Source of the DNA: Chaetomium olivaceum
Lineage: Eukaryota; Ascomycota; Sordariomycetes; Sordariales; Chaetomiaceae
NCBI GenBank assembly: GCA_039881045.1
Contig: JAYWVB010000003.1
Coordinates: 434,001-498,000, forward strand
DNA: 64,000 nt
Direction of reading: 5' to 3'
Below are positions 19,232 to 30,556 of the stretch, piece after piece; positions within the stretch are counted from its first letter, which is position 1; every line of letters begins with the position of its first letter. Under the pieces are notes generated by a model. It worked only from the letters and a program-made list of their open reading frames with translations. It ran no database searches and had not been told where the DNA came from. The translations under genes were made by a program, and so were the position numbers.

Positions 19232-21651
19232 TCAATCATCGTCAATGAGTATGGCACCCCCCCGGCGTCGTCGACGATGACAACGTCATCATCCTTGACC
19301 GTGCTTGACGCCTCGGTCTTCGCCTTTTTGACGACTGCGACATCCTCCGGGTCTTCCGGATGTGGACGTTTCGCCGGTACCACCTCGGCCACCCCTTCAC
19401 TCTGCTGTCTGCTACCGTTTTCGGACGCCGTGTCCGTTCTGGCCATTGACCTCTGGGGCGGGAGTTTTCTTTGGTTTGATTGGGATTTTGACCTCTTCGG
19501 ATGAGACGCCCTTGATGGGCTTGTCATCAAGGGGTTCCTTTCTATCAGGGGATTAGCAGGGAGGATGCAAGGATACGGGTAATGGGAGGCATACGCTTCT
19601 TGGATGGCGACCACAACATTGACGTACGGATCCTCGTCGTCTTCATCCGTGATGGTTAGGAAGGAATCCGGCTTGATGCCTAGATGATAATGTCAGACAC
19701 ACCGAAGTGTTGTGCATTACAGTCAGTTATGCTTACCAAGCTCGCTCAGCTTCTTGCCGAGGTTGTCCGTCTCATCGGGGTCGTACAGGATGCCGACCTC
19801 ATTGCTGATGGAAATATCCTTCTCTCCATACCCCAACTGGAGCTTCAGAAAGTCCTCCACGAGGTCATTGAGTGTTGCCCTGGACAGGTCGACATAGGCA
19901 CGGGTTTGGAAGACGTTGCAGACAGGGCAGTCTGGGTTTGGCTCTCGTGACTTGTCTGATGCTAAGAGACGGGCGGGCGCAAATGGTGTCAGGAACACCT
20001 CTCTCGCCCTGTCATAATCCCCCTTGAGCACCTTGAACGCCTCGAGTACGCAGAGACCTGCCACAATGGCATTGGTCGTCGCGATGGCGGGGATGATGTT
20101 GCCCGCCATCTGCTTGATGTCAAATTTGGACTTGCGGTCAATGCCGAACAGTGTCGACCTGATATTTGCGCTTGCGGCGACGAAATCGAGTGTGTCCTCG
20201 TCATCCTTGTCAAAGGTGATGATCGCGTCCGCGGAACCATCTCCTGCATTCTTCATGTCGAGGATTCGTTTGCTCAGCCGGTCCAGGCTGTCGTTCAAAA
20301 CGACCAAGTTCTCTTCCAGCGACCAGATCTTCTGGTCATTTTTCAAGACAGCCTCCTTGGATGCGAGCGCTTCCTTGGCATTCTCCAACAATTCCTTGTA
20401 GTTGAGCGGCTCTGGCGGCTTCCTCGCCTTCCACATATCCTCCATTGACCGCAGCCGGACGATATCGGTGTTGAAAACCTTGTCGAAGAGCATCTCGTGG
20501 AACTCCGGGCTGCCGACTGATTCGCGAATCCTCCGTAGCGCTTCCGACTCGCGCTTGAGTTCGGCAATCTCTTGCGCGTTCTCGGCATCGGATGAGTGGT
20601 CAAAGGCCGATTCCTCCTCGCTTGTCCCGAAGATCTCGTTTAGAAGATAGCTCTTGCCCCAGACGATGCAGTGGATCGGTTGGCTTGGTGTGCTGCGGAT
20701 GGTGCAAACGGGGAACGACTTGGGTGTCTCCTTTGGCGAGCAGTCGTAGCACGCCGTGACCCCCTTCTTAATCACCTGGACCTGGCCGTTGAAGCCGGTC
20801 GTCCCGCTCTCGATCAGAGGCACGTCGGCGGCCAGACACATCTTGTTGACATGGCGCCGCGCCTCCAGGTTGTCTAATGCATTGAACACTATCCTGAAGC
20901 TGCTAAACCATCCGATGGTGAACTCAGCGTCTTTGATGTTGGCATGATGGGCGACGATCTTGACTGCCGGGTTGAACTTTTCGGCAACTTCCTTTGCGAC
21001 CTGATACCGCACTCGTTAATCCAAGCCTGGTCTGATTAACACTTGTGGGACCCATACCAATGCCTTCGACTTCTTGATATGCTCTTGGCGGAAGAGGAAT
21101 TGTCGGTTGAGGTTGCTGAGGTCGATTGTGTCGAGGTCCACCACGTGAACCTCTCCGAAGCCGGTAAGAACAAGGTTCTTAAGTAGTTCGCATCCGATGC
21201 CGCCAGCGCCAACCATCAACACTCGCGACTGTTTTGTCTGGGTTAGTTCTGGCACTGGATCGAGCTCCATGTCAGATGACATCTCGGGGCAGGGTATGCG
21301 ATCAGACAGGGTGAGGAAACAAGCGGATTAGTCAAGGGAGTGCGGATGCGAAGGGTATGATTCAAACCCGATAAGTTCCAGGGAAGAGGGAAACCGATGG
21401 TCGTGGTTGAGGATGCTGCGGAAGATGGAGGGGTTACTTCGCAGCGAAGCTGTGGAGAGTGGATGGTGCACGATGAACGATGCGATTGACTTTCGGGTAC
21501 CCACCTGTTTAACATGAGCGTTCAAACCGCGACCCAGCGATTGTGAATTAAAGCTGTCGCGAGTCAGAGAGGGCGGCGCCATTACGGGCACAACGGGGGC
21601 AAGCGGCGCAACCAAGGCTGCGTTGCCGTCAATGGCCAGTGTTGGATCCAT
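19232..21651 (-). CDS. uba2: SUMO-activating enzyme subunit 2 (Uba2), C-terminal tail frameshifted
   Basis: Five exons: 21651-21505, 21228-21058, 21000-19737, 19679-19595, 19541 onward. The ATP-binding loop is VLMVGAGGIGCELLKNL, followed by VVDLDTIDLSNLNRQFLFR. The catalytic Cys lies in SFPVCTIRSTPSQPIHC, zinc-binding pairs are CYDC and CPVC, and a ubiquitin-like fold domain follows (LGIKPDSFLTITDEDDEDPY). Uba2 forms the E1 for SUMO with Aos1 in the nucleus and passes SUMO to Ubc9. In the sequence as given, the last exon ends at TAG 19412-19414 (598 residues). Family-like tail sequence continues in a shifted frame (AKRPHPEDPED, VKKAKTEA, DDDVVIVDDAGG) and returns to the first frame for GAILIDDD-stop at 19232. 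Two compensating shifts are needed: +1 (or -2) near the A4 run at 19418-19421, and -1 at the C7 run 19257-19263. Corrected length is about 658. Confidence 0.93.
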
Positions 21652-22579
21652 GATGCAATAATCCCCGGCAGAGGGGAAGGAAGAAAGAAGAGGTTTTGAA
21701 GAATAGACGGTAGGTTCCACACTAAGCTCAGTACCCTATGATAAAGCCATCGGAAGAGTGCCGTCAAAGAGGGTGAAGAATTGGCTTGGACCGAGAGAGC
21801 CTTGTCGTGGTGGTTTGTCGCATCAAGAAGCAGGCAGCTGGTCGCATTCAAAGAGTGAGTGGGTCAACGCGGCAACCACAGCGCGACGGATTGAGAGAGG
21901 ATGGTCCGAGCGCAAGCTCCACCAACATTGCACGGGAAAGAGAAAGGAACTCAATTGAGATCAGGTTAAACAGCAACTACTCGTACTACTTACCTTATAA
22001 GGTATCATACCTTATCTTTTGTGTGACAGTAAAACCACATTCTTATGGAAGGATGTCTCGGTATCTCCCCTTTACCCCGAGCTACTTAGCGCCAGCAGGC
22101 ATTCTGAAACTTCCGTTGGACTTCCATCCGTGGAATTGGCCTTTTCCCAGTTGGTAACTTTTCTATTGGACCCCCTGTCATTTTTGGGTCCACTCAACAA
22201 GTCGCCTCAACCTCGAATGAGGGCAAGTTCAGATGCAAGTCTCAATCTGTCAGGGAAACATGAACACCAGCGGCAGCCTGCGAGTTGTGTTGCATATAAG
22301 ATGATATCCAATTATTAAGGGTTTTTAGCTTGGGTATAGTACACTCATAATATTCGGATGACACAACTTTGACATGACACCATGATATTGCTTCGTCGTG
22401 GCCAAATTTGTGCAGCGGTTGTGAAATCTCGGTGCACGTTCCCCCTTTTCAACAATTCCAACTCTCACTGTTTGCCCCGTTTAACACCAAGACTCATCCA
22501 CCACCATTCTCGCACCCATCCAACTTCCTATTCTCGATTCCTATCCACAACCCCTTTCCCACGTTCTAGCACTCCCAAA
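21652..22579. promoter_or_regulatory. Divergent promoter region, UBA2 / QNG1
   Basis: 928 bp between start codons on opposite strands. An upstream in-frame ATG at 22382 may extend the QNG1 protein into this interval. A TACCTTATAAGGTATCATACC segment near 21990-22010 is partly palindromic (ACCTTATAAGGT). Confidence 0.6.
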
Positions 22580-23904
22580 ATGTCAGACGACGAGCCCGAT
22601 CTCGAACTGCTCGCCCTCCTCCGGCAGCACCTGCAGGGCAAACTCAACCTCAACGAGGAGCCCGAGACAGGCGTGCTCGAAGGGGCAGAGTATGTCTACG
22701 ACAACTCCATCGACGTGGCTCTAGACATGCGCTCCTGCAAGAACGCGGCGGCAGCCATCTACGCGCAGATGCAACAGAAGCAGTTTTCGCTCTCCAGTTG
22801 GGCGGACCACGAGCTGCACCCTGACCGCTTCGACACGGGGGATGAAGACACAGTCTCTTTTATCTTTACCATGGATCTGTTGAACTTTTCCTTCTGGTCG
22901 GAGAAGTCCGAGGCGGAACGGTTTGCGGTCGAGTACCGCGGCAAGCGGTGGACAGGATATTGGAGTTTGGTGGCTGGGCTGCAGCGGGCGTTGGAAGAAG
23001 GTAGGTCACCGTTGATGTCCGTTGTGTTTGTACGGTATCCCTTTCAGAAGTTCAATGAGGCCCTAATTAGCATCTTTAAAAAAGGAATTCCCATTACGGA
23101 CCCCCATTTTTGGCAGATTGAAGAGGAATGCACCCTGGACCTTCTGAAGAAGGTTTTCAGGTCGTCCACTGACGAGGAGATGCCGTTGTTGGCTGAGCGG
23201 TTGGCCTGTCTACGCGAGGCCGGCCAGGTATTGTACGAAGTATGTTCTCGATCCCAAGAAAGAAATATTTTTTTGAGAGTGCTCCTATAATTGCAGATCG
23301 GGATCTGACATATTGCCCAGAAGTACAAATGCCACCCAATAAACTTGGTGGACGCGGCGAACGGGTCCGCCGCCAGTTTGGTCAACATACTGGCCCGGGA
23401 CTTCAAGTGCTTCCGCGATGAGCACACCTTTGAGGGGCGGCGGAAGCCAATCCGCTTTCTCAAACGAGCACAGATCCTAGTCGCCGACCTCTGGGCTTGC
23501 TTTGAGGGTGAGGACTATGGAGAGTTCCGGGATATCGACAAGATCACCATGTTTGCGGACTACCGCGTGCCTCAGATTCTGCACAATATGGGATGCCTGT
23601 ACTACAGCCCCACGCTGGACCAAACAATACGAGACAAGAAAGATATCCCACAAGGTGGGAGCTGGGAAATGCAGCTACGAGGTAAGAATGTCGGCTTACC
23701 GGTAGAGGTTGTTTATGCTGACTCCTTCTAGCCTGCAGTATTTGGTGCGTGGAATTGCTACGCAGGGAGATTGTGAGACAACACCCCAAAACCCACATCA
23801 ACGCCATCCTCTTGGATTTCTTCCTGTACGACACGATAAAGGAGATGGAAGACGCAGGAAAAGAGATTGTCCCACATCACCAGACAAGAAGTATCTGGTA
23901 CTGA
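22580..23904 (+). CDS. qng1: Queuosine salvage protein (Qng1/DUF2419), queuosine 5'-phosphate N-glycosylase
   Basis: Four exons: 22580-23000, 23085-23239, 23321-23681, 23732-23904; 369 residues from ATG 22580 (MSDDEPDLELLALL). Introns 23001-23084, 23240-23320 and 23682-23731 all join in frame. Family signatures: FTMDLLNFSFWSE, RWTGYWSLVAGLQRALEEG followed by IPITDPHFW, NLVDAANGSAASLVNILARD, and the DYRVPQILHNMG / CSIWCVELLR blocks near the end. The enzyme releases queuine from queuosine 5'-monophosphate, so that the base can be re-inserted at the wobble position of GUN-anticodon tRNAs. The same frame extends upstream to ATG 22382 with 66 residues that contain no Asp or Glu and many Arg/Ser, resembling a mitochondrial presequence. 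Convergent with POLD4 (201 bp apart). Confidence 0.9.
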
Positions 23905-24105
23905 ATCATGTGTGCTAGATGTTCGAGGAGAACTGATCACTAGCCAGTTCGGCAGCAAAAGATAGAGCTAGATAATTCCCCAAGGTTAGAGGTCAAAAGC
24001 AAATTAGACAAATCATTGCCTCCCAACTCCCAAACTCCGCTTTGCAAGCAATCATGGTCATCGTACAGCCCCTGCAAAAACCGCACGGCGCTCTCGCTCG
24101 CTTCC

Positions 24106-24853
24106 TCATACCCCAATCGACCCAACCGCCGCCGAGTTCAAGAGCTCATCCATATGCGCCGTCTCAATATCCTTATTCCCCTTTGCCTCCTCCTTCAGCA
24201 GCACCGCAAGCACCTCAACCGGCGGGTTAAGACCCAACCTCTGCGCCCGCTGCCACCGCTTGAGACGAGCAATACCGATGCAGGGCTGTCACCATGCCGA
24301 CCAATTAGCTATTTTGTTCTTTCCCTGCGTGCATGTGCGTGTATCAAGTAAAAGCAAGTAGACAGTTACGTACCCCATACTGCGAGCTAACATCAAAGTA
24401 CCGCAGCACCTTCTCGCCTGTGGTCAAGTCCTGCGTATGCTTCTTGTGCACCGCCCTCGCCTGACGGCTAGCCTCGATCTCGTTCCAGTACCGCTCAATC
24501 GCCCGGTCGCTGATCTTCTCCGCCCTGGCGGCATCATCATCGGCCTGCGCTTGCGCTGCTACGGCTGGATCTGGCGCAGCCTGCGGTTGCTGTTGCTCGT
24601 CGTCGCTGGAGGTCGGGGTCTCCTCGTCGTCATCATTCTCCTCGTTGTGCTCCACCGATTGGAAGAGCTTGGTGCCTACTTTGCCGGAGGTGGGCTCTGG
24701 CGAGGGTTCGGGGATGTACTCCTTTGCGCGGGAGGGGGATTTGTAGCCTTCTTTGCCGGTCTGAATGGCCTTAGTGACCTTGTGCTTGAAGCTGAGGGTC
24801 TGTTGCTTGCCAGGGCCGGTAGAGGACCGGGTCGATCTGCGAGTGGTGGGCAT
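24106..24853 (-). CDS. cdm1: DNA polymerase delta small subunit (POLD4/Cdm1)
   Basis: Two exons, 24853-24374 and 24285-24106, joined across intron 24286-24373 (GTACGT...GCTAAT...CAG); 219 residues. The N-terminus is basic and carries QQTLSF, a PCNA-interacting-type motif as in other small subunits. An acidic, low-complexity middle (NEENDDDEETPTSSDDE) is followed by the conserved C-terminal domain: EKVLRYFDVSSQYGPCIG joined over the splice, then IARLKRWQRAQRLGLNPP and VLAVLLKE. The protein stabilises the polymerase delta holoenzyme and links it to PCNA in the nucleus. Exact PIP-box spacing is not canonical. Gene order with QNG1 is tail-to-tail. Confidence 0.88.
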
Positions 24854-25831
24854 TGCGACAGTGACGTCAGGTGGTTTTGTGAAAGAGGCAATATGTTTTG
24901 TGTCGGAAGTCGTACAATGTGGTGATGGAGGAAACTCGGGATGGGAAAGGGCAAAAACTGGTCAATCAAGATTGGAGATAGACCAGCTTGACAAGGCTTG
25001 CAATGCGAGTTACAGCTCGCCTTGGCCCCGACACTGCGAGCCGCTGGCGGGGCAACGTGCCTCTCACGATTGATGCGCCAACTCACGTGACCCGGACTAC
25101 CAGATGCCCTAACAGATTTGGCGGAAAGACGCTGACAGCCGTGTTAGTGAACCTGGAATCAGACTTCCATCGTCCAGCCGCCAGAGTCATGACCACCAGG
25201 GTAATACGGGCGAAACTTCAAGCCGGTTTCAGCTCTTGAGCCAGCAGTGAGCCCGGGACCGCAAGGGAACCCGACCAACAATCAACCACCCGGCGGTGCC
25301 ATCTCCGGGCTAATGATGCTTGTGATGCTTGTTCCGCCTCAGCAGCAGAACATCGTTTATCTGTAGAGCTTCGTTGGGAGTTACTCCTAAGTTCTGTCAT
25401 CCTAATTCCCAGGGTCCATTTTAAAAGCAGAGCCTTTCAGCATGAGAGAGTCGACGCTCGTCAGTGCATTTTGCCCGGATATAAAATTGCCATACCCAAA
25501 TAGGCCAAGGACGAAGCGAGTGTACTAAGACATGTTTGTCACTCGCAAAGCTTTCGTAGCCTCCAGGCTTCTAAACGTAGGTGATCATCCACGATCACCG
25601 ACGGAACGAACTGAGTTGTCTTTCGGGTCAACATGAGGGCCACTGTCAAGAAGGCGTGCCGAAACATGATAGCTCAACCTGCAATGAAAAAGGCGGCGAA
25701 AGGTCGTCTAGTTCAGCGTCATATCGTCGTTTTCTCTATCCCGGCCCTGAGCCACCGTTTTTCGCAAATGTCATGTCAAGATCTTCCAATCCACCCAAGC
25801 AAAGTAGCAAAGCCTCCCACCAACCGTATGC
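24854..25831. other. Intergenic between POLD4 and SKI8
   Basis: About 1 kb, minus-strand promoter of POLD4 next to 24853 and the 3' flank of SKI8 next to 25832. No coding frame with recognisable features on either strand. Confidence 0.5.
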
Positions 25832-27076
25832 TCAGGACCCGGTAGCTTCCCGGTAGAACGCAAGACTCCGGCTCGCGCCCGCCGCACAAAACATCTCGCT
25901 CTTGCCCATGCCCGGCCCTGGAGCCCGCTCCGTCTTGGGTAGCCACCTCACACTCCATAACGCCGTGTCCGTCTCGCTGTGTGTCGCAACGCAAACACCG
26001 CGTGCCACATCCCAGACCTTGACCTTGCCATCGAGAGACCCACTCAGGAGATACTCCCCGGTGTCGTTCCAGTCCAGCGATGTGATCCATGCGGGCCTGC
26101 TGCTCGGTGTCGTGAGGTTGCCCACGTGCTCGCCGTGCTCCATATCGTAAATTGCGATGACTCCCGCATTGCCCGCCGCCGCAAGACGCTTGCACCCAGG
26201 TGAGAACGCAACCGACCTTACCGGCTTCGCCAGGCCTGCCACCTTGTTAGCCAGCCCAACTTCCACGCAGCCCCAGCAACAACTTACCAGAAAGCGAATA
26301 CACCATCCGCCCCGCATCATTGTTGAAAACATACACCCCGCCGCTCTCATGACCGCTCGCCGTCAGCCGCCCATCCCGACTCAAATCCACCGCCATCGCA
26401 AAGCTACCCCCACCCCGGGCGCCCGTCTCGTACGCCTGAATCTTCTCCCGGCCATTGATATCCCACACATGGATCCGCCCATCACTAGTCGTGCACGCGA
26501 GATACCCCTCATCCGCACTCAGCGCCACGGCCCAGACATCACCACCCCCAGTCTTGGACGGCGCCAGCTCCCATTGCAGCTTCCACTCGCCTACACCACC
26601 ACCACCACCACCACCACTAGCATCCTCCGATTTAGAACAAGACCAGACCTTGATCTCGCCCCGAACCCGACGCTCGCGGCGACGGTGCCGAGCCCGCCGC
26701 GCGCCGTGCACACGTGGTGGCAGCCGAGCTTGTGGGCGTCGGGGATGGTCTGTTGCAGCGGGAAGGTCGCGTCGGTGGTGCTGTGCACGCGCAAGGCGGA
26801 GGAGCCGCTGGCGGAGAGCAGGGCGCTCGGGGTCGGGGCGAGCGAGAAGATCTCGGCTGGGTGGGCTGGGCACGCGGGGTGGGTTGTGTTAGTGGTGAAA
26901 AGAGCTTTACAGTTGGAGGGGGAAGGAGGGTTAGAGGGAGTGATGGAGGAATGGAGGGATGGCGGGGTTGTGTGTTGCGTACCGTCGTCCACCGTGTGGG
27001 CGGTGAGATATTGTTTAGACTGGGCAATGTTAGAAATAGTACATTGAAGTGGTAAATTGAAGGTTGTTCTTACCAT
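25832..27076 (-). CDS. ski8: Ski8/WDR61-type WD40 protein, one -1 frameshift in exon 3
   Basis: Five exons: 27076-27074 (ATG only), 27019-26983, 26865-26288, 26235-25832; the first exon encodes only Met, then SKQYLTAHTVDD joins AHPAEIFSLAPTPSALLSAS. WD40 blades recur: SALRVHSTTD, GEIKVWSCSKSED, YLACTTSDGRIHVWDI, GVIAIYDMEHGEH, YLLSGSLDGKVKVWDV, and the final EMFCAAGASRSLAFYREA. Ski8 joins Ski2-Ski3 in the cytoplasmic complex that feeds mRNA to the exosome; in yeast it also assists Spo11, in animals Paf1. Exon 3 is 578 nt where 579 is needed: ASVGFG is in one frame and GEIKVWSC in the next, so one base is missing in the C4 run 26659-26662. Corrected length is 340 residues, normal for the family. 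(Four coding segments are listed; exon count depends on the very short first exon.). Confidence 0.88.
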
Positions 27077-27562
27077 TGTCACCTGTCCATAGACGAATTT
27101 TCGGTTCGATTGTGGTTTGGTGTTGGGGAATTCGAGCTGTTACCTGCAGGGTCGCACGCAGCGTAACAGCTGCAGCAAGCGATGGTGGGGTAGTTGCAGC
27201 GAGTCCCGTTTATTCAGACGTCAGAGGAAAGCTATCAATTTGCCTGCCGGAATTTGAATCACCTCTAGCAAGAGCGTTTGATGGGATATGCTTTGGACTG
27301 GTAAAACTACCCAACGCTTTTCCTGCGAGGGTGTTCCATCTCCTTCTCCTCGCACAAGAGGTGCCGGGGAATGTTACATGGTGACAAAAAGCGGTTTGCC
27401 CAACATCCAACCGCTCATATTGTTACAGTACATGTACACCAGATCTCGTCGACGCCTGTCATACAAAAACTAGGCAATGACTTGACGGGCACACTTCCGG
27501 CGCAACCTCCCATTGAGCAACGCGATCCGCGTCCTCCTTTAGAATCCTTTACACGTGCTGCT
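27077..27562. other. Intergenic, SKI8 promoter
   Basis: About 490 bp between SKI8 (starts 27076) and the end of the bL32m gene (27563), both minus strand. Nothing coding seen. Confidence 0.5.
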
Positions 27563-28030
27563 TCAATCCGCCTGCTCCCGAGCCTGCTTGTTCATCATTT
27601 CGTTGAGCTCTACATGCTGGTCAGTATGGAAAGCTTCCCCTCGTAACCGGCTCTTCTTACTTTTTGCGCAGTTCGGGCACAGATAGTGCATCCGCTTAAC
27701 CTCGCCGCAAGCGGGGCATTTGCATAACGAGTTGACATCCTTCAACGCCTTGCCCGCCATTTGCCTGTGCCTCTTCTTCATATGTGATGTCTTCTTTTTC
27801 GGCACTGCCCTGAGAACGGATTCCCAGATATCTCCGAGAATTGACCCCAGCGATGGGAGCCCAAGTTGGAAACCGACAGGCACGGTGAGGATGAAGGACG
27901 GGAATAAGGGTGTCGAGAACTGCCGAACTTGGAGTTGTATCCTTGTTGTCGAGAAGAGAGTGGGCGCTAGAAGCCTCGGGAGCAAGGAGCCAGGGGAGGC
28001 CATCCTCATGACTGGTGCTGTCAACGCCAT
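27563..28030 (-). CDS. mrpl32: Mitochondrial ribosomal protein bL32m
   Basis: ATG 28030 gives a basic, hydroxylated presequence (MALTAPVMRMASPGSLLPRL, then RQFSTP) followed by the bL32 core: VPKKKTSHMKKRHRQMAGKA, LKDVNSLCKCPACGEVKRMH and YLCPNCAK, with the four zinc-type cysteines of the family. A 51-nt segment, 27610-27660, has a GTAAGA donor, a TACTGAC branch site and a TAG acceptor but no stop and a length divisible by three. Removing it gives CAKKLNEMMNKQAREQAD; retaining it inserts 17 unconserved residues. I favour splicing. The protein belongs to the large subunit of the mitoribosome. Divergent from the septin gene, about 600 bp apart. Confidence 0.88.
   Translation of the reverse strand: MALTAPVMRMASPGSLLPRLLAPTLFSTTRIQLQVRQFSTPLFPSFILTVPVGFQLGLPSLGSILGDIWESVLRAVPKKKTSHMKKRHRQMAGKALKDVNSLCKCPACGEVKRMHYLCPNCAKSKKSRLRGEAFHTDQHVELNEMMNKQAREQAD
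27610..27660 (-). other. Probable in-frame intron in the bL32m gene
   Basis: 51 nt, 3n length, no stop codon: GTAAGA at the donor, TACTGAC 11 nt before the TAG acceptor. Retention would be tolerated by translation, so retained and spliced forms could both yield protein. Confidence 0.6.
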
Positions 28031-28625
28031 GGTAACCGCGGGGGAAACTGAAACCCCGATATGTGATTGAGTGATCGATCGTAGGTCCGGCAGGGGCCCT
28101 AGGCTCAATTGAAGCCCTCAGATGCTGTAATTCTCTCGTTCAGAGGTTGCGACCTCTGCATGCCCTTTCGTCGTCGCTTCGGCGGATGTCGTAGTGGATC
28201 GCGCCGTCGTGCTTGTCGCCCAGAAAAAATGTCGAATGCATCTCCAAAGTTTAACATGTCCGCTGGCAGGGCTGGCACGGTCCACCAAATTCGGGTGCTC
28301 ACTGGGGCTGCACGCTCTAACTCGATCAAGCTCGTGCCTGGGGCAGGGTCCCACAGGCCAATCACGAGCAGCCCACTTCCCTCCCCCTTTCCCCAGCCAG
28401 CTCAGCGACCCCTTGACGGAAATTATTGCTGAACAGAAGCTGCCGACAGGAAGGTACGAAGAATTCCCTTTCAACACCACATCCACCATCCACCCGCCCT
28501 CAATTCGCTGTCTCCGGACCCCGTCGTCCCCGAGTTCCATCTAGAGCTCACCTCCACGTCGCGATACGCGAATCTCGATTACTTTTTGGATTACGACCCC
28601 AAATTATCCCAAACCAACCGAAAAA
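28031..28625. promoter_or_regulatory. Divergent promoter, bL32m / septin
   Basis: 595 bp between start codons of head-to-head genes. The septin side is C/T-rich from about 28480 to 28620, a common feature of fungal core promoters and leaders. Confidence 0.6.
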
Positions 28626-29780
28626 ATGGCGTCTATGCCCGCTGCGACCATCTATCCCCAGAGCCATGTCGGTTTCGACAGCATCACATCCCAGATTGAG
28701 CGCAAGCTGCTCAAGCGCGGTTTCCAGTTCAACGTTATCTGCGTTGGTTAGTTCTCGCGTCCCTCTCCTCCCACTGACGACCAGCTCCACTCTGTATACG
28801 AGCCGGGATTGACGTGTCTCGCATTGCAGGCCAAACGGGTCTGGGGAAGTCGACACTGATCAACACCATCTTCGCGTCGCACCTCATCGAGTCCAAGGGT
28901 CGTCTCAACCCTGATGAGGTCATCCGGTCGACCACGGAGATCCAGTCTGTTTCGCATATCATCGAGGAGAACGGCGTCCGTCTGCGGCTGAACATCGTCG
29001 ACACCCCCGGCTACGGCGATTTGATCAACAACGACCGCTGCTGGGACCCTATCGTCAAGTACATCAAGGACCAACACTCTGCCTACCTACGCAAGGAGCT
29101 CACGGCGCAGCGTGAACGGTACATCCAGGACACGCGCATCCACTGCTGCCTGTTCTTCATCCAGCCGTCGGGCCACTCCCTGAAGCCCATCGACATTGTC
29201 GTGCTGAAGAAGCTGTCCGATGTCGTCAACGTTGTTCCCGTCATCGCCAAGGCTGATACGCTCACCCTGGAGGAGCGGCAGGCGTTCAAGGAGCGCATCA
29301 AGGAGGAGTTTGCGTTCCACAACCTGAAGATGTACCCCTACGACAACGACGAGTTTGACGACGAGGAGCGCGCCGTCAACAACCAGATTGAGGTGGGTTT
29401 CGAGTGTTTGGTCGGCGAGGTGGGAGAGCGATAGCTAACATATTGAGCAGGGCCTGATCCCCTTCGCCGTCGTCGGTTCCGAGAAGTCCATCATTGTCAA
29501 CGGCAAGCAGGTCCGCGGCCGTCAGAACCGGTGGGGCGTTATCAACGTTGAGGACGAGAACCACTGCGAATTCGTCTATCTCCGCAACTTCCTCCTCCGC
29601 ACGCACCTCCAAGACCTCATCGAGACGACTTCTCAGATCCACTACGAGACGTTCCGTGCCAAGCAGCTCCTTGCCCTCAAGGAGAGCAGCGCACAGGGTC
29701 ACGGCAGCAGGCCCATCAGCCCGTCTGCTGATCGCGAGTTGAGCCGCAGCTCGCAACGGATGACCATGAACGGCTACTAA
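28626..29780 (+). CDS. cdc-10: Septin of the Cdc10 group
   Basis: Three exons: 28626-28746, 28830-29392, 29451-29780; 337 residues. Introns 28747-28829 and 29393-29450 join in frame. The N-terminus SHVGFDSITSQIERKLLKRG is characteristic of Cdc10/AspD. The first intron interrupts the P-loop: VICVG joins QTGLGKSTLINT (G1). G3 is DTPGYGD, G4 is AKAD, and the septin-unique element lies in exon 3 (GRQNRWGVINVEDENHCEFV). There is no C-terminal coiled coil, as expected for Cdc10. Septins polymerise into hetero-oligomeric rods at septation and branch sites. The ending SADRELSRSSQRMTMNGY is Ser-rich and could be phosphorylated. Confidence 0.93.
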
Positions 29781-30556
29781 GGCCCGGACTTTTTCTCGGC
29801 GCATTCGCAAAGTTGTGTCTCTTGGTCTGAACGACCCCGAAATTTTGATATCCCGGCAGAAGCGATGCCAAAAACCCCACCAACCGGAGACGGCGTCGGA
29901 GGCAGGTGGGGAGGAACAGCGCGGCGCAATTCGATGCGGTTTACAGGTCATACCCCTCTGGCCTATGGTGTTTACGTCTTGTTGGCAATCGTATTCGGTG
30001 GTTGGACTTCATTATCCCCCTATTCTCTTTTTAGTATCCGAAGTTCCTTCGCATATTTTGCTGCCTCTTTTTCTTTTTCACTAATCACCCCGGCCCTCCA
30101 TGCTTAATAGAGAGCTAGCTAGTTTCGATACCTGACGGAATACCTATTATGTGAGCAGAAGTGTGTCCATGAGGTGCAGTGTGGGAGCGGCAGCTGTTGG
30201 GCGACCGTTTGCCTTGGGCATGATCTGCTTCCTTTCGACCCTTGCTGCTACGGCGGCTTCTTGTCTACTCGTAGAACTATGCTTGTATTCGAAAGAATGC
30301 CCATGACAGACACGAGCATCAAATCGGTACCCAGTTTGCATCTCAATCATAAACGACCGGGGTTAGGGTTCACAACTTCATCTTACCGTGTCAAGCGCGT
30401 CTTCTTCCCTTCCCAACTCTTTCAACTTAGCAGATCCCCGCTAGCTGCTCGGCAACCACATCCCCTTTTAGATCACCATGTAAACATACACACACATACC
30501 ACTATAATTCTTTGTTCAACATCCTCAACCGCGGGCACCATGCCAACACCCCAAAA
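29781..30556. other. Intergenic between septin and OB-fold gene
   Basis: About 775 bp containing the septin 3' region and the promoter of the next plus-strand gene. A GGTTAGGGTT motif at 30361 is a single occurrence and not telomeric. From 30480 the strand is C/A-rich. Confidence 0.5.

Noticed and set aside
30361..30370. GGTTAGGGTT telomere-like motif
   Set aside because: Single partial copy inside an intergenic region; no array.
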